DNA of 64,000 nucleotides from Sarcocystis neurona (GCA_000727475.1 KL647293.1:287216-351215); one strand, 5' to 3'. Shown: positions 48,001 to 61,310, counted from the stretch's first letter. Translations and numbers: made by a program. The notes: generated from the letters alone by a model not told the origin.

Positions 48001-51000
48001 AGTGACCCCAGGACTACTAGACAAAAAACGTCCCTGCGACGCAGCTCGGGAAAGGAGGACCCACGCAAAGTCTCGGCTCCTTCACACACATATGTGCGTG
48101 GATCGACTCGGTCGGGGCCGGCGAAGCGACGAGCAGGGTCGGACGAACAACACGAGACACATCTGCATAGACAGGTGTTTGTGTAGAAGCTGTGTTGTCT
48201 GTTGAAGGCTGAATTCATTGCAGCGCTTAGTCTATATGTTCGCGACCACCTGCCGCGAGAAGGTCCTGCTGCCCGCCGCGGCTGCTGCTGCTGCAGAGAC
48301 TGTTGAGACCGTGAGGAGTCTCTTGAAAAGCAGCTTTGTTTATAAAGTTGTGTAGGGTCCCTACATGTACGCACGTTGTCCCCAGCCCGTTCCCGACGCT
48401 CGATCAGAGGGACACACGCGCCTGCATGCAGATCGCTACCGAGGCCACGCACATCCCTATGTGTGTACATCTACACGCGACAGCAATTTAGGCGAAACAT
48501 GTAGACGGGCCAAGAAAAGAGAAGAAGAGGAAGAAGGAAGAGAAAGACGCGATTCCGGCTTACGTCGACGTGCAGCTTGCGAGACGCAGCGAGACTGTCG
48601 CCCCGGGCCGAAAGCTTCATGCAGGACTTCTCCATCCGAACAACCACTGCAGCAGCAGCAGCACGTCCTCGCAAACACACACACACACACACACACACAA
48701 GTGTACGCATGCACGGGGCAAAACACATATAGCCAGACGTATGCATCTATTCACACATATATGTCCCCCATGACGATAGAGTTTATAGATCTGTGGCTGT
48801 GCAGGAAGACACATATATATACATTTATACATATCGGTAAATCTGACGCTGCTGTGTAAGAGCCCCTCTTGTACACGTATAAATACACACACTTGTGCGT
48901 ATGTGTGTGTACGTATGTATTTGTGCACCCACGTCTGCAAATGTACTGGCTGTAGAAGGACTTTCCTCCGCAGCAGCACCAGCACAGCAGCAAGCAGCGA
49001 ACCAGCAAAGCGGCCGCAGCACGAAGACTACTGACGAATCCAGGGTCAGCAGCAGCAGCAACAGAACGGCAGAACGTCGTCCCACAGGCACAGATACAGA
49101 CGCAGCAAGCATTTACCCGATTCACAGAAAGAATTTAAATAGCGAATAAGGTCCTGCAGCTCCTTCGAATTTACTACAGCAACCGCCTCGTGCTCCTCTT
49201 GCGGCACCGTCAGCGGCTCGGCTTCGATGTCCAGTAGTCGCAGTTCCATAGACCAGCTGTCTGAGGAAGGAAAGCAGCAGTCAGCCACACGCAGCAGCAG
49301 CAGCAGCAGTTCACCCAGGTGACGCAGCAGCAGAAGCGGGGAAGCAAGCAGAGGAAAGTCGCTCCGCAGAAGCAACACCCGCCGATATATCGCCAGCAGC
49401 AGGCGCAGCACCACACGCTTGGTAGCTGACGGTACGCACAGCAGCAACAGCAGGAGCAGAAGACGGCAGCAGCGGAGCACGGTAGCAACAGCAGCAGCAG
49501 CAAAGACGATCAGAAAAACGGGTCAGGGTGAGCAGAATAAGAAACAGCAGCGGCAGCGGGAAGTCCAGCAGAGATTGACAGCAGCAGTAAGAGCATCTGG
49601 GAGCAGCTGCAGCAGCAGAAGGACAACTCCCCCAGACCTCCCAGAGAGTAAAGACAAAAGGGAGAGTCTTTTATTGTAATATAAATGAGCCACCGCACCA
49701 GGGAAATATGGACGCTGACCAAAGGACCGGAAGAAAGCGAAACACGAGTTCAGCAACCTCCGTCGCAGGAACCTACATACACGACTATATACATATACAT
49801 GGATGAACACAGGCGTAGACAAAATAAGGTGCGTGGGTGGATGTGTGTCCACACATGTGTATATACATATATATATCTGTGTTTCGGCGTGTACGTCCGT
49901 CCATAAGTCGGAAGTTAGCGACAACGGTAGGCAGGCGAATGTCTGCATACGGATACACGTATATATATACATATATGCTTGTCCGTCCATAACAAGGTAA
50001 AAGAGAAAACTGGCGGGTGTTCTGTAGGTTCTCCCCGCGTTGGAAATCAAGAAAGATTAGGCCACGGCAGAAAGTCAAGTACGGCTGCAGGTTCACGCAG
50101 TTCCTTGAGGCGTTTATCAGTCGCACGGCTACAGCAGGCACCAACTGGTACGTCCATGTAAACAGTTAGCCGCCTGAAATTCAACAAGATCTGTCAGCAT
50201 ATATATATATATGGGGAAAGACATGCACGTGGGAAATAGACGCATGTAACGTACACATCTGAACAGACACGTATGCTTCTGTGTCTATGTATACATATAG
50301 GGGTGTATATGTAGCTGTGACAGTATACAAGATGCATATATAGCTGTACCCCTATATACGTACACGCATGTATATATATGTGTGCATATATTTGAATATA
50401 TATATATATGTGCGGACCCATATATACGTACATGCATGTGAATCCATGTGTGCATATATTTGTATATGTATATGCATGTATGTATACATATAGATGCGAA
50501 CCCATATATATGTGTACGCACGTAAATAGATGTGTATGCATACATTTGTATTTATACGTATATACATGATACATGCGCCGATATATGCGTGGAAATATAT
50601 ATATGAGTACTACGTGTACAACGACATATACGGCTGTACGAATATATAAATGCGTGTGAGCGTCACGCACGTCTTCTCCCATGAAAGTCAGGAATGACCA
50701 CGCGAATCACCTCCACCTGTGCATGCATGGAGATTGACAGAGACGCACGTCCTTCTTCGTCCCAAGGAGATGCAGCAGGGCCCTAGCGCATGCGTCACTG
50801 ATGTGTGAGGAGGCTGTCAGGCAGAGGCCCGTGCCCCACCCACCCGGGGCCGACTCTGCAGGAGACGCGTCGGTGTCGTCAGAAAAGGGAAAATATATGC
50901 GCGCACACACACGTGATGTGTCTGTGGAGGACGAAGAAGCCCGTGGCTGCTGGGAAGAGAAAAAACTTTTCTCCAGGCGTCCAGTCTTCAACATCCTCTG

Positions 51001-52571
51001 ACGTTGCAGTGCATCACAGGGACCGACCTACTGCATGCAAGACTTCGTCTATACATCTGCATGCATATGTAAATGTATGCGTGGATGTGTCCAGATGTGT
51101 ACGCGCACATGTTTGTGTAACTATATCCTTATATAGAAGCCGCTGTATACACAGGTGGACATACACATATATATATATAGAGAGAGAGAGGGGCGTACTT
51201 ATCCTCTGTACGTGAAGCCGCACTTGTATACGTGGGAGGGATAAGCTGAATAGAAATACACGCAGGGACCAGCAGAATGGAGGAGACACTCCACAGATAG
51301 ATAGTATAATATATATATGTATGTGTGGGTCAACATGTGCTCGCGAGTATTCAGAACAAGAGTTTATCCATACGTTAATAACGCTAAAAGGGAAAGTTAC
51401 CTCCGGTGCCAGGTTCTTCTATGTTGACGTGCAACACAACGTCGTCCTCTTCGTCAGCATCTGCGCCGTGAAGAGAAGAGAGATGCACCAGCGTCTCTGC
51501 AGTTTTGACGGGCTGCAGCGCCAGCAGCAAATTTGGAATTGACAGGCCTGCAGCACCCCGGGGCACCCGCAACAGCAGCAGCAGCAGGACAGTAGCAATC
51601 ACGCAGATACACCAGCAGACACGCAGGGCAGCAGCAGCTGCAGCAGCAGGCACCCACTCGTGCACCAGCAGCCGCAGCAGCAGGGAAGCGGCTGTCGAGC
51701 AGCAGTTAACAGCGCTCAAGACCGCAAGACAGCAGTGGAGAAACAGCAGACGCAGAAGCGAGAGCAGCTGCGCTGCTCCCTCCTTCGCGCAGCTGTGGAA
51801 GCGACGACGCCTCAGCAGCAGCACAGCAGCCAGCGCGCGGTCGCTAACAGCAAAGCAGGGTCCACCGACAGGGCCGCACACGCGTCCCCAGCTGCCAACC
51901 AACAGCACGGCGGGGGGGCAACGCAAGTGGTGCGACAGCGAAGGCAGCGCAGCAACAGGATGAAAACTTTTGCAGGAGGAGCAGCAGCAACAGCAGTAGC
52001 ACCGCGTCACCTGCGGCACTGCAGCAGTCCTGCAGCAGCAGCATCGACGGGGAGAGATGGGGGAGGTACGCTGACCGGCACGGCAGAACAGGAGCAGCCA
52101 CGCGCCGGAGCCTTGCGAGCAGCTACAGCAAAGCATACCGCAGCAGTCCACCGCGGGCATATCTTAACAGAATTCTCAGATACCAGAAGACGGCACACGG
52201 CTACAGCAGCAGCGGTAGGAAAAGGACGCAGCAGGCACAGCAGCGGCAGCACCACTCCCCGCAGCAGCGTCAGCAGACCTAACAGGCGCAACAACAACGG
52301 CTGGCGGGCAGAAGCAATGACAGCAGCAGCAATAACAGCAGCAGCAAGAGCAGGTAACGTTCCGCTTACCCAGTTCAACTGGCCGGTCGCATCGGTACTT
52401 GTGAAAGAGGTCCAGATCGAGATTTAAATTAACAACGGCTACGTGGCTGCCGTCCATCGCAATCAAAGAGATGCCATCTGCTTTGCAAACAAAGCTCGCA
52501 TCTGCACACATATCCTTGAGACACTCCACGAGCCGCTTGAGCAGCAGGCCCTCGATCGAACACTCGAACAT
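45023..52571 (-). CDS. PCNA: Proliferating cell nuclear antigen (PCNA sliding clamp)
   Basis: This is the homotrimeric DNA clamp that tethers polymerases and repair factors in the nucleus. Five exons: 52571-52370, 51547-51401, 49260-49117, about 46110-45992 and 45337-45023; phases 1/1/1/0 all agree, giving ~308 residues (human 261). The start is the MFEC Met, matching the MFEA start of the family, although an upstream in-frame Met exists. Exon 1 gives ISLIAMDGSHVAVVNLNL and KYRCDRPVELG. Exon 2 gives LSIPNLLLAL and the acidic strand before the interdomain loop. Exon 3 gives SMELRLLDIEAEPLTVPQEE. Exon 5 gives EFAARYLNIFMKGAALSESV and the C-terminal FYLAPRIDE. Exon 4 is the least certain: its end fits by length and phase, but three AG sites (before 46110, 46134, 46140) are possible starts. 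About 34 extra residues, Lys/Gly/Glu-rich, sit in the last domain before FYLAP. The sequence is divergent, so it could be a second PCNA isoform like Toxoplasma PCNA2. Confidence 0.92.
46870..47160. repeat. TA-rich minisatellite in PCNA intron 3
   Basis: Repeated units combine a TATATATATATG core with GGTAATGCCTA or GGGAATGGCTA. At least six irregular copies are visible. Confidence 0.8.
47215..47649 (+). CDS. Antisense open frame inside PCNA intron 3 (doubtful)
   Basis: A plus-strand frame of 144 codons runs from ATG to TGA in non-repetitive sequence, on the opposite strand to PCNA. It is charged at its centre (DGEESEEKRG) with no signal peptide, membrane segment or recognised domain. Length alone does not exclude chance. 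It is listed because it is one of the few long frames in the window not made of CAG/CTG or TA repeats. Confidence 0.15.
   Translation: MSTRGLNEQDCQTARFPPAKLAATLRSALLLSQSPFYTTKDVKARGRDGEESEEKRGSFRLCVLAETRDNAQARLKRRLLPATGSATSTQPEYTVLQEVNDQARTAVVVLRTSSARLFQVTRVVFTNSCCRHAKGMHPLGFSRL
48674..48699. repeat. (AC)n microsatellite
   Basis: Thirteen consecutive AC dinucleotides in PCNA intron 3. Confidence 0.95.
48960..49620 (+). repeat. CAG-rich blocks flanking PCNA exon 3
   Basis: CAG triplets on the plus strand lie on both sides of exon 3 (49117-49260) but stop inside the exon, so coding sequence was spared. Confidence 0.8.
50190..50660. repeat. TA-rich minisatellite in PCNA intron 2
   Basis: Long imperfect units of the type CCCATATATACGTACATGCATG followed by TGTGTGCATATATTTG recur at least three times from about 50345 to 50545. 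Confidence 0.8.
51480..52350 (+). repeat. CAG-rich block filling PCNA intron 1
   Basis: Degenerate CAG on the plus strand occupies almost the whole 822-base intron and runs up to both flanking exons. Confidence 0.85.
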
Positions 52572-53010
52572 TCTGGGGGAGGAGAGGGAGACAGCAAAGA
52601 CAAAACTGCAGCAGGAGCTGGCGCAGGACGGCCGCACTGAGAATCCTGGGCCCAAAGCGGCCACAACGGAGGCGGCACGAGGGGGTTCCGCAGCAGCAAC
52701 TGCAACAGCGGCAACTGCCCCAAGTTGTAGCAGCAGTGCACCCGGACGTCCGTAGCCAGCTGGCAGCAGCCGCAGCAGCAGTCGTCGTTATTCTCCGCAG
52801 CAGGCGATTGGGCGGGCGGCGGAGCAGCAGGTGGCCTTGCGTGAAGCAGCAGGTGTACAGTAAGCAGCAGCACCAGCAGCAACACGAGCACAGGGGACCT
52901 TTTAGGGAGCACAGACGCAGCAACAGCAAGGAGAGACACGTCTACACAGAAGGGCGATCCTACAAAGGCAAAAAGCGCAGAAGGCAGCGGGACAAGAAAG
53001 CACCCTGGAG
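52572..53010. promoter_or_regulatory. Upstream region of PCNA
   Basis: This is the sequence immediately 5' of the PCNA ATG. It is CAG-rich on the plus strand and grades into unique sequence near 53000. The PCNA promoter should lie here or just beyond, but I could not identify a specific motif. Confidence 0.4.
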
Positions 53011-56000
53011 CCGGCTACGTTAAACACTGGACCGTAGTCTGCAACCAGCCTATGGACGGCCGAGGCAACAGCGCCGCCCCCTTGCGTGCAGCAGCTCTAC
53101 CAGCAACACCTGCAGCAGCAAGAGAAAAAGAGCAATGGGCCGGGCAGCCGTGCTTCAAAGATATGACCAGAAGGATATGGTACAAAGGTCTCTTTGCTGC
53201 GCACGTCTGTACTAGCAGCAGTTGAGACACACGCACGAGCGCTCCAGTAGCTGACCCCGTCCCACGCAGGAGCGACTCGCACTGGCTCTCCAAGAGGGGC
53301 AGCAGTCCCGAAAATGGAAAGGCGGGACGAACAAATACGGACACGAAGCACTGTTGGCTTTGCTGGTCATTCAACGTGAAAAAGCAGTTCCCTCATTTCA
53401 CGCTTGTACGCTGTGCGCATATCTATATATATATCTGCGTGTGTGTATATAGCATTACTTTTTTGTTTCCCCAAAGATCAAAAAGTTTGTACTGGCAATG
53501 GCCGCGACACGTGGTTATTTCCCCCCTTTACGTCTTACACGTGGCGGGGAGAGGATCTCATCCTATGCAGCGTTGTATTACGTGCATACGCACTTCAGGC
53601 GTATAACAATGCAGCTTCACACTCGTGTTCCACTTGGTAAGTCCCAGAAGAATGGGACAACCCTGTGGCGCAGTATATGAGCATTTGCACCCGTTTGGTG
53701 CCAACCACAAGGCCAGTGCTAGAACATCTTCAGCTAACTTGAACGTGGGTATGCGAATATAGAAACGACTACATAGCACTGGAAAAGAGAGTAAAGACTG
53801 GGAGTCTATCTCGTTCTTGCAGTTGCTGCCTCTGGATCAGTTTGAGAGCAGTGCGTCGCTCTTTGTCAAAGTGGACATTACTCATGGATGTCAAAGCCAA
53901 ATAAACGTTCGACGAGGATGTGAGGGGTGCAGAATCAGCGACGAGAGCCCAGCGGCCACGCTCTACCCTGTGAAACTGGTCGCAACGACGAGAGAAATGG
54001 TGCTGCGCATTTGGCGTAGAAAAGCGTGTACCACGCAGCGGATAAAAAACGCGAGTCAAGAGTCGTTACTTCACATGTCTGTGGCTCACTGTGCACGCGT
54101 ATTCGTGGGGAGGAAATTGGCTCTACGCACCTAAAATGGGAGGCATGGAGAGCGAAAAAGTATATTTTTCCGTACGTATCTATCTATCTTTTCGAAGTCA
54201 CCCATCCATGTGCACACACGTAGAAAGGCGCCTCTATACGACACCTATTCAAGACTTCGCAGAAACCGCGGATCGCGTCCGGAATTGACCACGAAACAGC
54301 TGGCGCAGCGGGAAATCTCTTCCCCCAAGCATACTACAGAGATACACACGCTCCTGTCTGTGGCGACGTCGTACGTAGCTTGGGTAAGTGATTCCCGCCT
54401 CCACGGACCACCGACAAACAGGGCACAGACTTTGATGAGAAGATAGAGCGAAGAGAAGAGAATCGCCTAAAACAGGGTGAAGGGTGTTGTACAGAAGAGC
54501 AGGAATGAGAAGGTTCGCGAGCGTGGGAACGGCGGCAGAAAATTTGTCAGAGCGACATAGCATGGACAGAGACAGAGAGCATACGAAAAACTTGGAGGGG
54601 CCGCACACACACTAGCGCAGCCAGTGGAGAATGTCACACAGTGGCGGACCTACTGGGCGCGGGACGCGACAAAGAAGAAACGAAATTGAAATAGACCGCC
54701 GAAATGCACAAAATAGAAGAAGACAAGCGTATACGCTTATGAACCACACGATGAGAAAAAGCATGAAAAACGCGGTACATCGCCCTGGGAAGTAGCGGAT
54801 GGGGGGTGGAGGAGGGGCGGGAGGAGAGTGGTGGAGCCGTCCGGACCGCACGAAGACAAGGCTGTAAATGCTCCGCCAGCGTGGAAAAAATACTTGCACA
54901 CACGACAACAACTAGCCGGGCGAACACCCGTATCTTGAGGCTGCTTACGATTATTTGTTCCTTTCATTGGTGGCGTCACATCAAAGGAATTAGAATGACC
55001 GCTCGAGGACGCGACTCACTCTAGCGCAAGCGCTAGAGAGCGCACGAGGACTACATGTGGCGCCGGAAACGAGACGGACAGGGCAGTGCGACTAGAGTAG
55101 TGACTGCGGCAGTTATTTATCAAACCAGGTTATGCATAGACGAAACGCTTGACTGCAAAGCTATCGTAGGAATGCATTCATTCTCTACAGAAGCACCGTA
55201 CAGGTCTGACAGGACACAAATGGTGCCGTGTACTACGAGAGCGCGACTTCTGGTTGAAGATAGCGAAGCGGCGACTTACACATCGTACCGAGTTACTGGT
55301 GAAATACTTGACTGCACACAAAATTTGCTATGCGCAGAACGAGTGATGCAGGATGTCCGATATTATGTTCGCGCCCCGCACACGAAGACCTTATATCGGC
55401 AAGGTAGTCTTCATGCTTTGAGGGGAGCCCTGGCAAACCTGTAGGCGCACATGGACGTCCGCGGTGCCGGAACGTGATCCAACAAAAAAGGTGATATGTT
55501 CGGTTAAGAAATCACCGAGCCACAGGGAAACCTCGATACATTGTTTGCGGCGGTATACCCGTCTCGCACTTCACGCGGACACTCTCTGTGTAATCGTTGC
55601 ATTCCTGGAAATGAGTGTACCACATTGTTACAGGATAGAAATATGAATACGCACAGTTGCGTACGAATTTGCTTGGAATTCATTGTCAACGAGCTAGGGT
55701 GGCTTGCACGTTCTACGAACAGCACTTCCGGCTGGAGGGCGACTTTTGAAAAATGGTAGTGAGGACGGAGAGTCAAGAAAACGAAGACAAGAATGGCAAC
55801 AAGCGGAAGGCCATTGCAGCGGCAAAGAGGGAACGATCCAACGGAAATGTTGCGGCGTTTTCTTTGGTATGCAGCAATAGGTAAAATATATAAACGACCA
55901 CAGGTGCGTCAACATCTCTCCATAATACCGCATATTCGAACAGAGGTACACCTCGCTAACGTTCAAATGAAAGCGTATACACATCAGAGTGCGTTACACG

Positions 56001-58800
56001 GCCACCATCTGCTGCCACCTGTTGCCAAAGATACGCTATCATTGACTAAAGGTGTCACATGTACGTTTGTGTCAATTTTGGCGAGAGCGCCTCCGACAGG
56101 AAGTAGTTTCTTCCCTCCTCTAGATTATAGGACGTAGACTGCAATTTCGTCCTTGCCCCGCGGTCTCTAGGAAAGGACGTTTATAGTACCTAGGAAGTCA
56201 CGGAGAACCGGGTGTTTTCGTCCCGCGGTGCTAAAGCATATCTCCAGAAAAAGTACTTGCACCGGCGGAAAGAGATTGGATTCGTATGCCGAAAAGCTGC
56301 TCGAAGCAGGCATATGTTCTCTCTGTTGAGCCGGTCGTCTCGCCACACGTGGTCTGCCGTGTGAGGCAGAGCACACACACTCCATATATAGCATTCACGA
56401 GGACACATACTTAAGTGCCTTTCGGCTCTTATTTGTATCGTGCCTTTTCAGGGAAGAGTAGGGGAAACAGGAAATGAAAGTTCTTCGCATACGATAAAAG
56501 AGGCTGTCTGTGTCTTCACTGCAGTACGCCATAATAAAAACGGGGATGCACAATGCACAAACGTACTGTACCACTGGCTACTGGAGTTCGACAAAAGGAA
56601 GTGAGAATATAGCATGTCCTTTGCACTGTGAGTCAGAACAGACTTCCCTACTTGTGTTGACGAAGAGAAGTGTGTTTTCAGGAAGGAATGGGAAAACGCT
56701 CTGAAAGAGGTTTTTGCTCTGCGGTCGGACCGCCGTTTCCATCAACGATGCTACGTGGTGCAACGTCATGCGACAAGCACATTTTTAAATTGCAAGTGCC
56801 AAACATAAACTGTGTACGCGGACGGAGCAGAAGAAAGGCAGCTCCTTCGCCTTGCGTCTTGGGGTAGTTGGAACTTCAGAGTCGCGTGGAAAATTCAAAT
56901 TATCTCGTACGCCATGCAAGCACTGTAAAGGCAGACATTCACGTAGAGAGACCAGACGTAGCTGGAACCACGTACACGTGTACTTCGTTATCATCCGTGC
57001 ACACACATCACAGCTACACCACCTAATTAATTTTTCTGCTCGCAGTTGACGCATCAGCAACAGCTTCCGCCCATACGCAGTTGCGCACCCAGTTGCGGTT
57101 TGCTTTTTCCGCGCGAAGTGTCGACAAAAGACAGAAGAACAGAGCAGGTGCTGCCTCACAACATGTGCTACTCTGCAGAATCGTTCGTCGGGCTGACACG
57201 CACAATACAGGTACGTGTGTATCGATGTCTAACCGTGCCGATACAACCGAATTAGACATACGTTAATAGCGTTCCTACAGGTGTCATCGGTACAGACCCC
57301 GTTAATAAACCAGTCGGCTGTCACAGCATCCAGGATCCATTCCCGGCCGTTATCACTGTCCTCGTGCGGTTCGCCGTTAACGGCGCTCCCGAGCGGTACA
57401 ACTACCACAAGGCCTCCTTTTTCGCTGTGATAACACGAGGCTGCATCCTTAAAGTGTGCTCACACAGCATAATGTACACATAGATCTAGGCGGTGGGCTC
57501 CCTGCGCTGCAGTCTGATGGTGTGGCTTTTAAGAATCACTGCATCTTAGAAACCAGTTGTTTTCTACGCGTAATGGCGGCTCCGTGGATCTACTGTCCGT
57601 TAGGTGCGGACAAGTCTGCCGCTTGTGCAACTCGTCAACGGACGTACCAATTTGAATGTGTCGTGAACTACGAATGAGTGTAGAGGTGGCTTTTGAAGAC
57701 ATATTTGTCTTTTTACGCGTACCGCACATTGCGTCTGAATTCAGTATGCGGCTACGTATGAGCCTGAAAAGGCAAATTTTTGCAGTAGAACTGCACTGTA
57801 ACGAATGCGATTCGAGACTGGTGTGGTCTACAAGTTAGCACGCACTGGTAGGGATTACAGACGGATGTAGTTTTCTATCGTGCCTCAGAAAGTATACGCC
57901 AGGGTACATGGGTATGTCCGTGGATGGCTTACGGGAAAAGGATTACGGCACCCCGTTTTTAAAAGGCCAGATTAGGCATCCGGAGTCTACTTCTGTATCT
58001 CGTTTACAATTTGGCGACAGATGTCGCAGTCAAAACGTCTCTACTCCCCATTCCTTGACCAAAGCCACGGCACACCTGCATATGGACACCCGGGCCCCGC
58101 TGGCCAAGCGCTTTGAGCGGATAAGGAGACTGTGCCTATCAGTGCTTCGCTTCCGGCGACTTACTGCCAGGCGGAGACACCACGTCGACGCTCTACGCAT
58201 GAAGCAGCTACACGTGTATGAGAGACAAAGTGTGACGTACAAATGCGGTCACCCAGACACTAATACATACACATCCTTGCAGCGAACCTGGATCACTAAC
58301 GGATCTATTGTGAGAAGGAGACGGAGCGTTTAGCACCACAAGCAGCTACGTACCTCGACGGTTAGACATGGAGTCTACATCCATCCACAATGAAGATACA
58401 TAGACGGCGAAGCATGGGTCTCTCGCCCACCACATAGTTACACATTAATTATGTATGCGTGTGTAAGGAGAGCGGGGGTGTTTGAGCGTCCCACACACAA
58501 CCTGGCTGAATGTTTATTGAAAGAGCACTGACTGAGACTTCTGGACTTAATGTGCCTGGCGCATCTGCGCACAGCAGGCATGACTTTCGGAGGTTTGCGT
58601 AGCAGGAACGCGCAGGCAGGTTTACATCGATAGGCCGGTGTCTCACCGTACCGGAGAGGTAGGGTGTAGATTCAGAGGGATTTATAGTGGCGATATAGAG
58701 TAGTTGTACACTAGGAATGTACACCGTACGTCAGTGCGCTTGAAGGTGAGCGAAGCTTAAGACGACAAGCTAGATATTGCCAGGAGGACGCTGGACGCTC
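53011..58800. other. Repeat-poor island, no gene assigned
   Basis: Nearly 6 kb without CAG/CTG blocks or long TA tracts. The longest frames (55055-55444 plus, 129 codons; 57908-58333 plus, 141 codons; 53817-54134 plus, 105 codons) have no family resemblance and lengths compatible with chance. I see no reverse transcriptase or integrase motif, no tRNA and no long terminal repeat. Confidence 0.5.
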
Positions 58801-59052
58801 GAAGCAGCGTGCGTACACTAGGTAGTGAAGCGTGGAGTGTATTTCCTTACGCATATGCATATTTATCAATGCGCGTATTTGTGTCGATTGCGGTGGAGTG
58901 TGTGAGATGAGGTTTTTCCCACTGGTGCGTCGTGAACTGGACGGTTGTGCGCTGTTGTCTGTAAGGTCAGGGGACCAGAGGACAGCCCTTCTTCTGATTT
59001 CGCACAGAAAAAATGTGACACAACGTAAAACACCAGGAGCTAGTGAGATGCT

Positions 59053-60705
59053 TTAGGCGGCTTGGGGGCTGTAACCGGCAATGACACGAGGCTCTTTGTA
59101 CTTCGGAAAAGACCCTCGCAAAAGCAACAGGAGACAATCACGCGCCGCCAAGCTTGAAGGAGGGCGGTTGCTTTCCCTCCTCTGCTGTGTCGACGGCATT
59201 GTGTCTTGCAATACAGCTTGCAGGTGATGTTGCCTCTTAATGTGCTGCAACCGCTGTTCCATACGTTCCCTTGATCCACACGTCTACACCCTGCGTTTTC
59301 ATGCAGAGACAGCCGCCGGCACTTAACCTGCTTGGACGCTGCAGTAGCTTCCCAAACTCTTTGCTAAGGCGCGGCAGCAACTACGCGAGTAACTCTCGTT
59401 GACTCATACTGAAAAGCTACTGCTGCACTTGGGGTGTCCAAGTGGAATAATGTAGTCGTGTATACGAGGGTACGGCTGTCGTCGTGAAGAGCTATGTGTG
59501 TTGTAGTAGCGGTTGTACCGCTGGGGTGACTGCTCCTGATCAGAGACGCCCCCTTCTGACGCAAATCAACCGTGGCGGTGAGCGGCTGGAGTATCAATCT
59601 CAATTGCCGGAACTACCACGCCTCTTGCTGCTGCAGACGCTACAACTGTCTCAGTCCTTTCGCGGCTTGTACTAACTCTCACCCGAGCAGCTGAAGCTGC
59701 GGAGTGACTCCTGCTAGCTCGCTTGCGAAGACGTTGTAGCGGGAACAAGAACAGCAGGTGACCTGTACTTCTGTTGCGACAAGAAGAGGAGGGACACGAT
59801 GAGCGAAGGCCGCGTGTGACGACAAGGAGTAAGCGCAGTCCACCCTCAGCCAGCTCCGCCCGCGTGGCTAGCTGGCGAGAGACTCCTCCTGACGCTGCCG
59901 TTCCACCTGCTGTTGCCCTTCCCCATTACAGCTCCTGTGGTGTTGTTGGCTTATTCCCCTTCAGCTGCAGCTAGAGCTGGTAGCGCTGCTGCTGCAGTCG
60001 CTGCTGCTGGCCGTGTTAGGCCTGCGTAGTAGAGCTAGAAACGCTCCGGTTGCGGCGTTGTCCTCCCCCGGTGTCTCTGTGTTCGCCCACATCCTCCGGT
60101 ACCCCGTGGCAGTTGCAGAACATGTCAGCGTGTTGCGGCTGGGGTGGGTGCCGCTGCTTATGATTTCACGCTGCCAGTATTGCTGCACTGTGACGCTGCT
60201 GCAGCTTCTGGCTGTGCTGCCACCGCTCCTGGTAATGATCGCTCCCACCAACGCCACTGCGGAGCAGTCTCACAGGCCGCCGCAGCCGCCACTTCCTCCG
60301 GCTGCCGCTGCCGCTGACTCGTGCTGCTGCTGCTGCTGTGGCCATTCGTCTTTGCCCCTTACTACCGCTGTCGCCGCTGCTGCTTCTGCACTCTGCGGCT
60401 GCTGCCCGTCTTCCTCGTCTGTGTTTGCTGCTCCTCCTATCAGTGGAAGCGGAAGTGTCCGTCCTGTTGAGCAGTCCAGAAGAGTTGCTGCTGAGGAGCC
60501 TGCGGGTCAGTCCCTCCTACTCCTGCATATGCACCTGTACTGTTCCTCGTCATTCCTTGTTCCGCGTTCTTACGGGGCTTTCGTCCTCGCGTCGCTGTCT
60601 TCCACGCTCCCCGCTCCTGGCGGTGCTTGTGGCTGCAGCAGCAGCACCAACTGTTCCACGGGGATGTGCTGTTTCATCCGCTTGAGCAAGCGGCGGGACA
60701 GAAAA
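59053..60705 (-). CDS. Possible 3' exons of an unidentified gene (candidate)
   Basis: Two minus-strand segments join in phase 0: 60705-60648 (LSRRLLKRMKQHIPVEQL) and 59244-59053 (HIKRQHHLQAVLQ at its start, FPKYKEPRVIAGYSPQAA at the stop). Acceptors are CTCAG and GTTGCAG and the donor is GTGCTG. The peptide is basic and probably helical, with an ordinary-looking C-terminus. No family is recognised and no 5' exon was found, so this is a weak candidate. Confidence 0.2.
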
Positions 60706-61310
60706 CTGAGTCCGGGTCTACGTGACTTTCCAACTGCACTGTGTCCATTATTTTTCCTTGCTGCTGCTGGTAGAGTGGTGCCGCCGCAATGCTGCACTTG
60801 CTGCTAGTGGCGCGGCTAGAGCTCCCGGTCAGTTTACTAGACGCAGCAAAGCACTGCTCTACCTTGCAGTCTCTGCAAATTCCTTGCTCTGCTTGCGCGC
60901 CCTTTGCACCGCAGCCGTGACCTGTCGAGCAACGCCGGTCCTTTCTGCGTTCCATGATAATTTCTTCGTCTATACGCTACCGCGTACAGCTTTCTATAGC
61001 GCTGCTGCCGCTGTTGCCACTGCCGTCTCTCGCTGTCGTGTCGCCGCCGCTTCACGTGCTGTGCACTCGTTGAGGCTGATGACGCGTCGGTCACCGCGGC
61101 TGTTGCAGCTAATCAGAAGGTGCGAGCTCGAGCAGCACAAGTCGCGCCAGATTTCTCAGTGTAAGTGTCATCAACTACATAACTTCTAGCATCTACTGCT
61201 GGCAGCTGTTGCCCCTGCCGAGTCGTGTGGCTTCGCTGCTTCCACTTCTCTTCCGGCCTTTCTTCGTGTCGGCGGCTGCTGCCGCGATGCTGCGGGCTCG
61301 TGGGCGTGTC
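59590..61310 (-). repeat. CTG-rich block
   Basis: Degenerate CTG triplets on the plus strand mark the return to repeat-rich sequence after the island. Plus-strand frames (for example 60013-60807) are Leu/Cys/Ser read-throughs. Confidence 0.8.
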
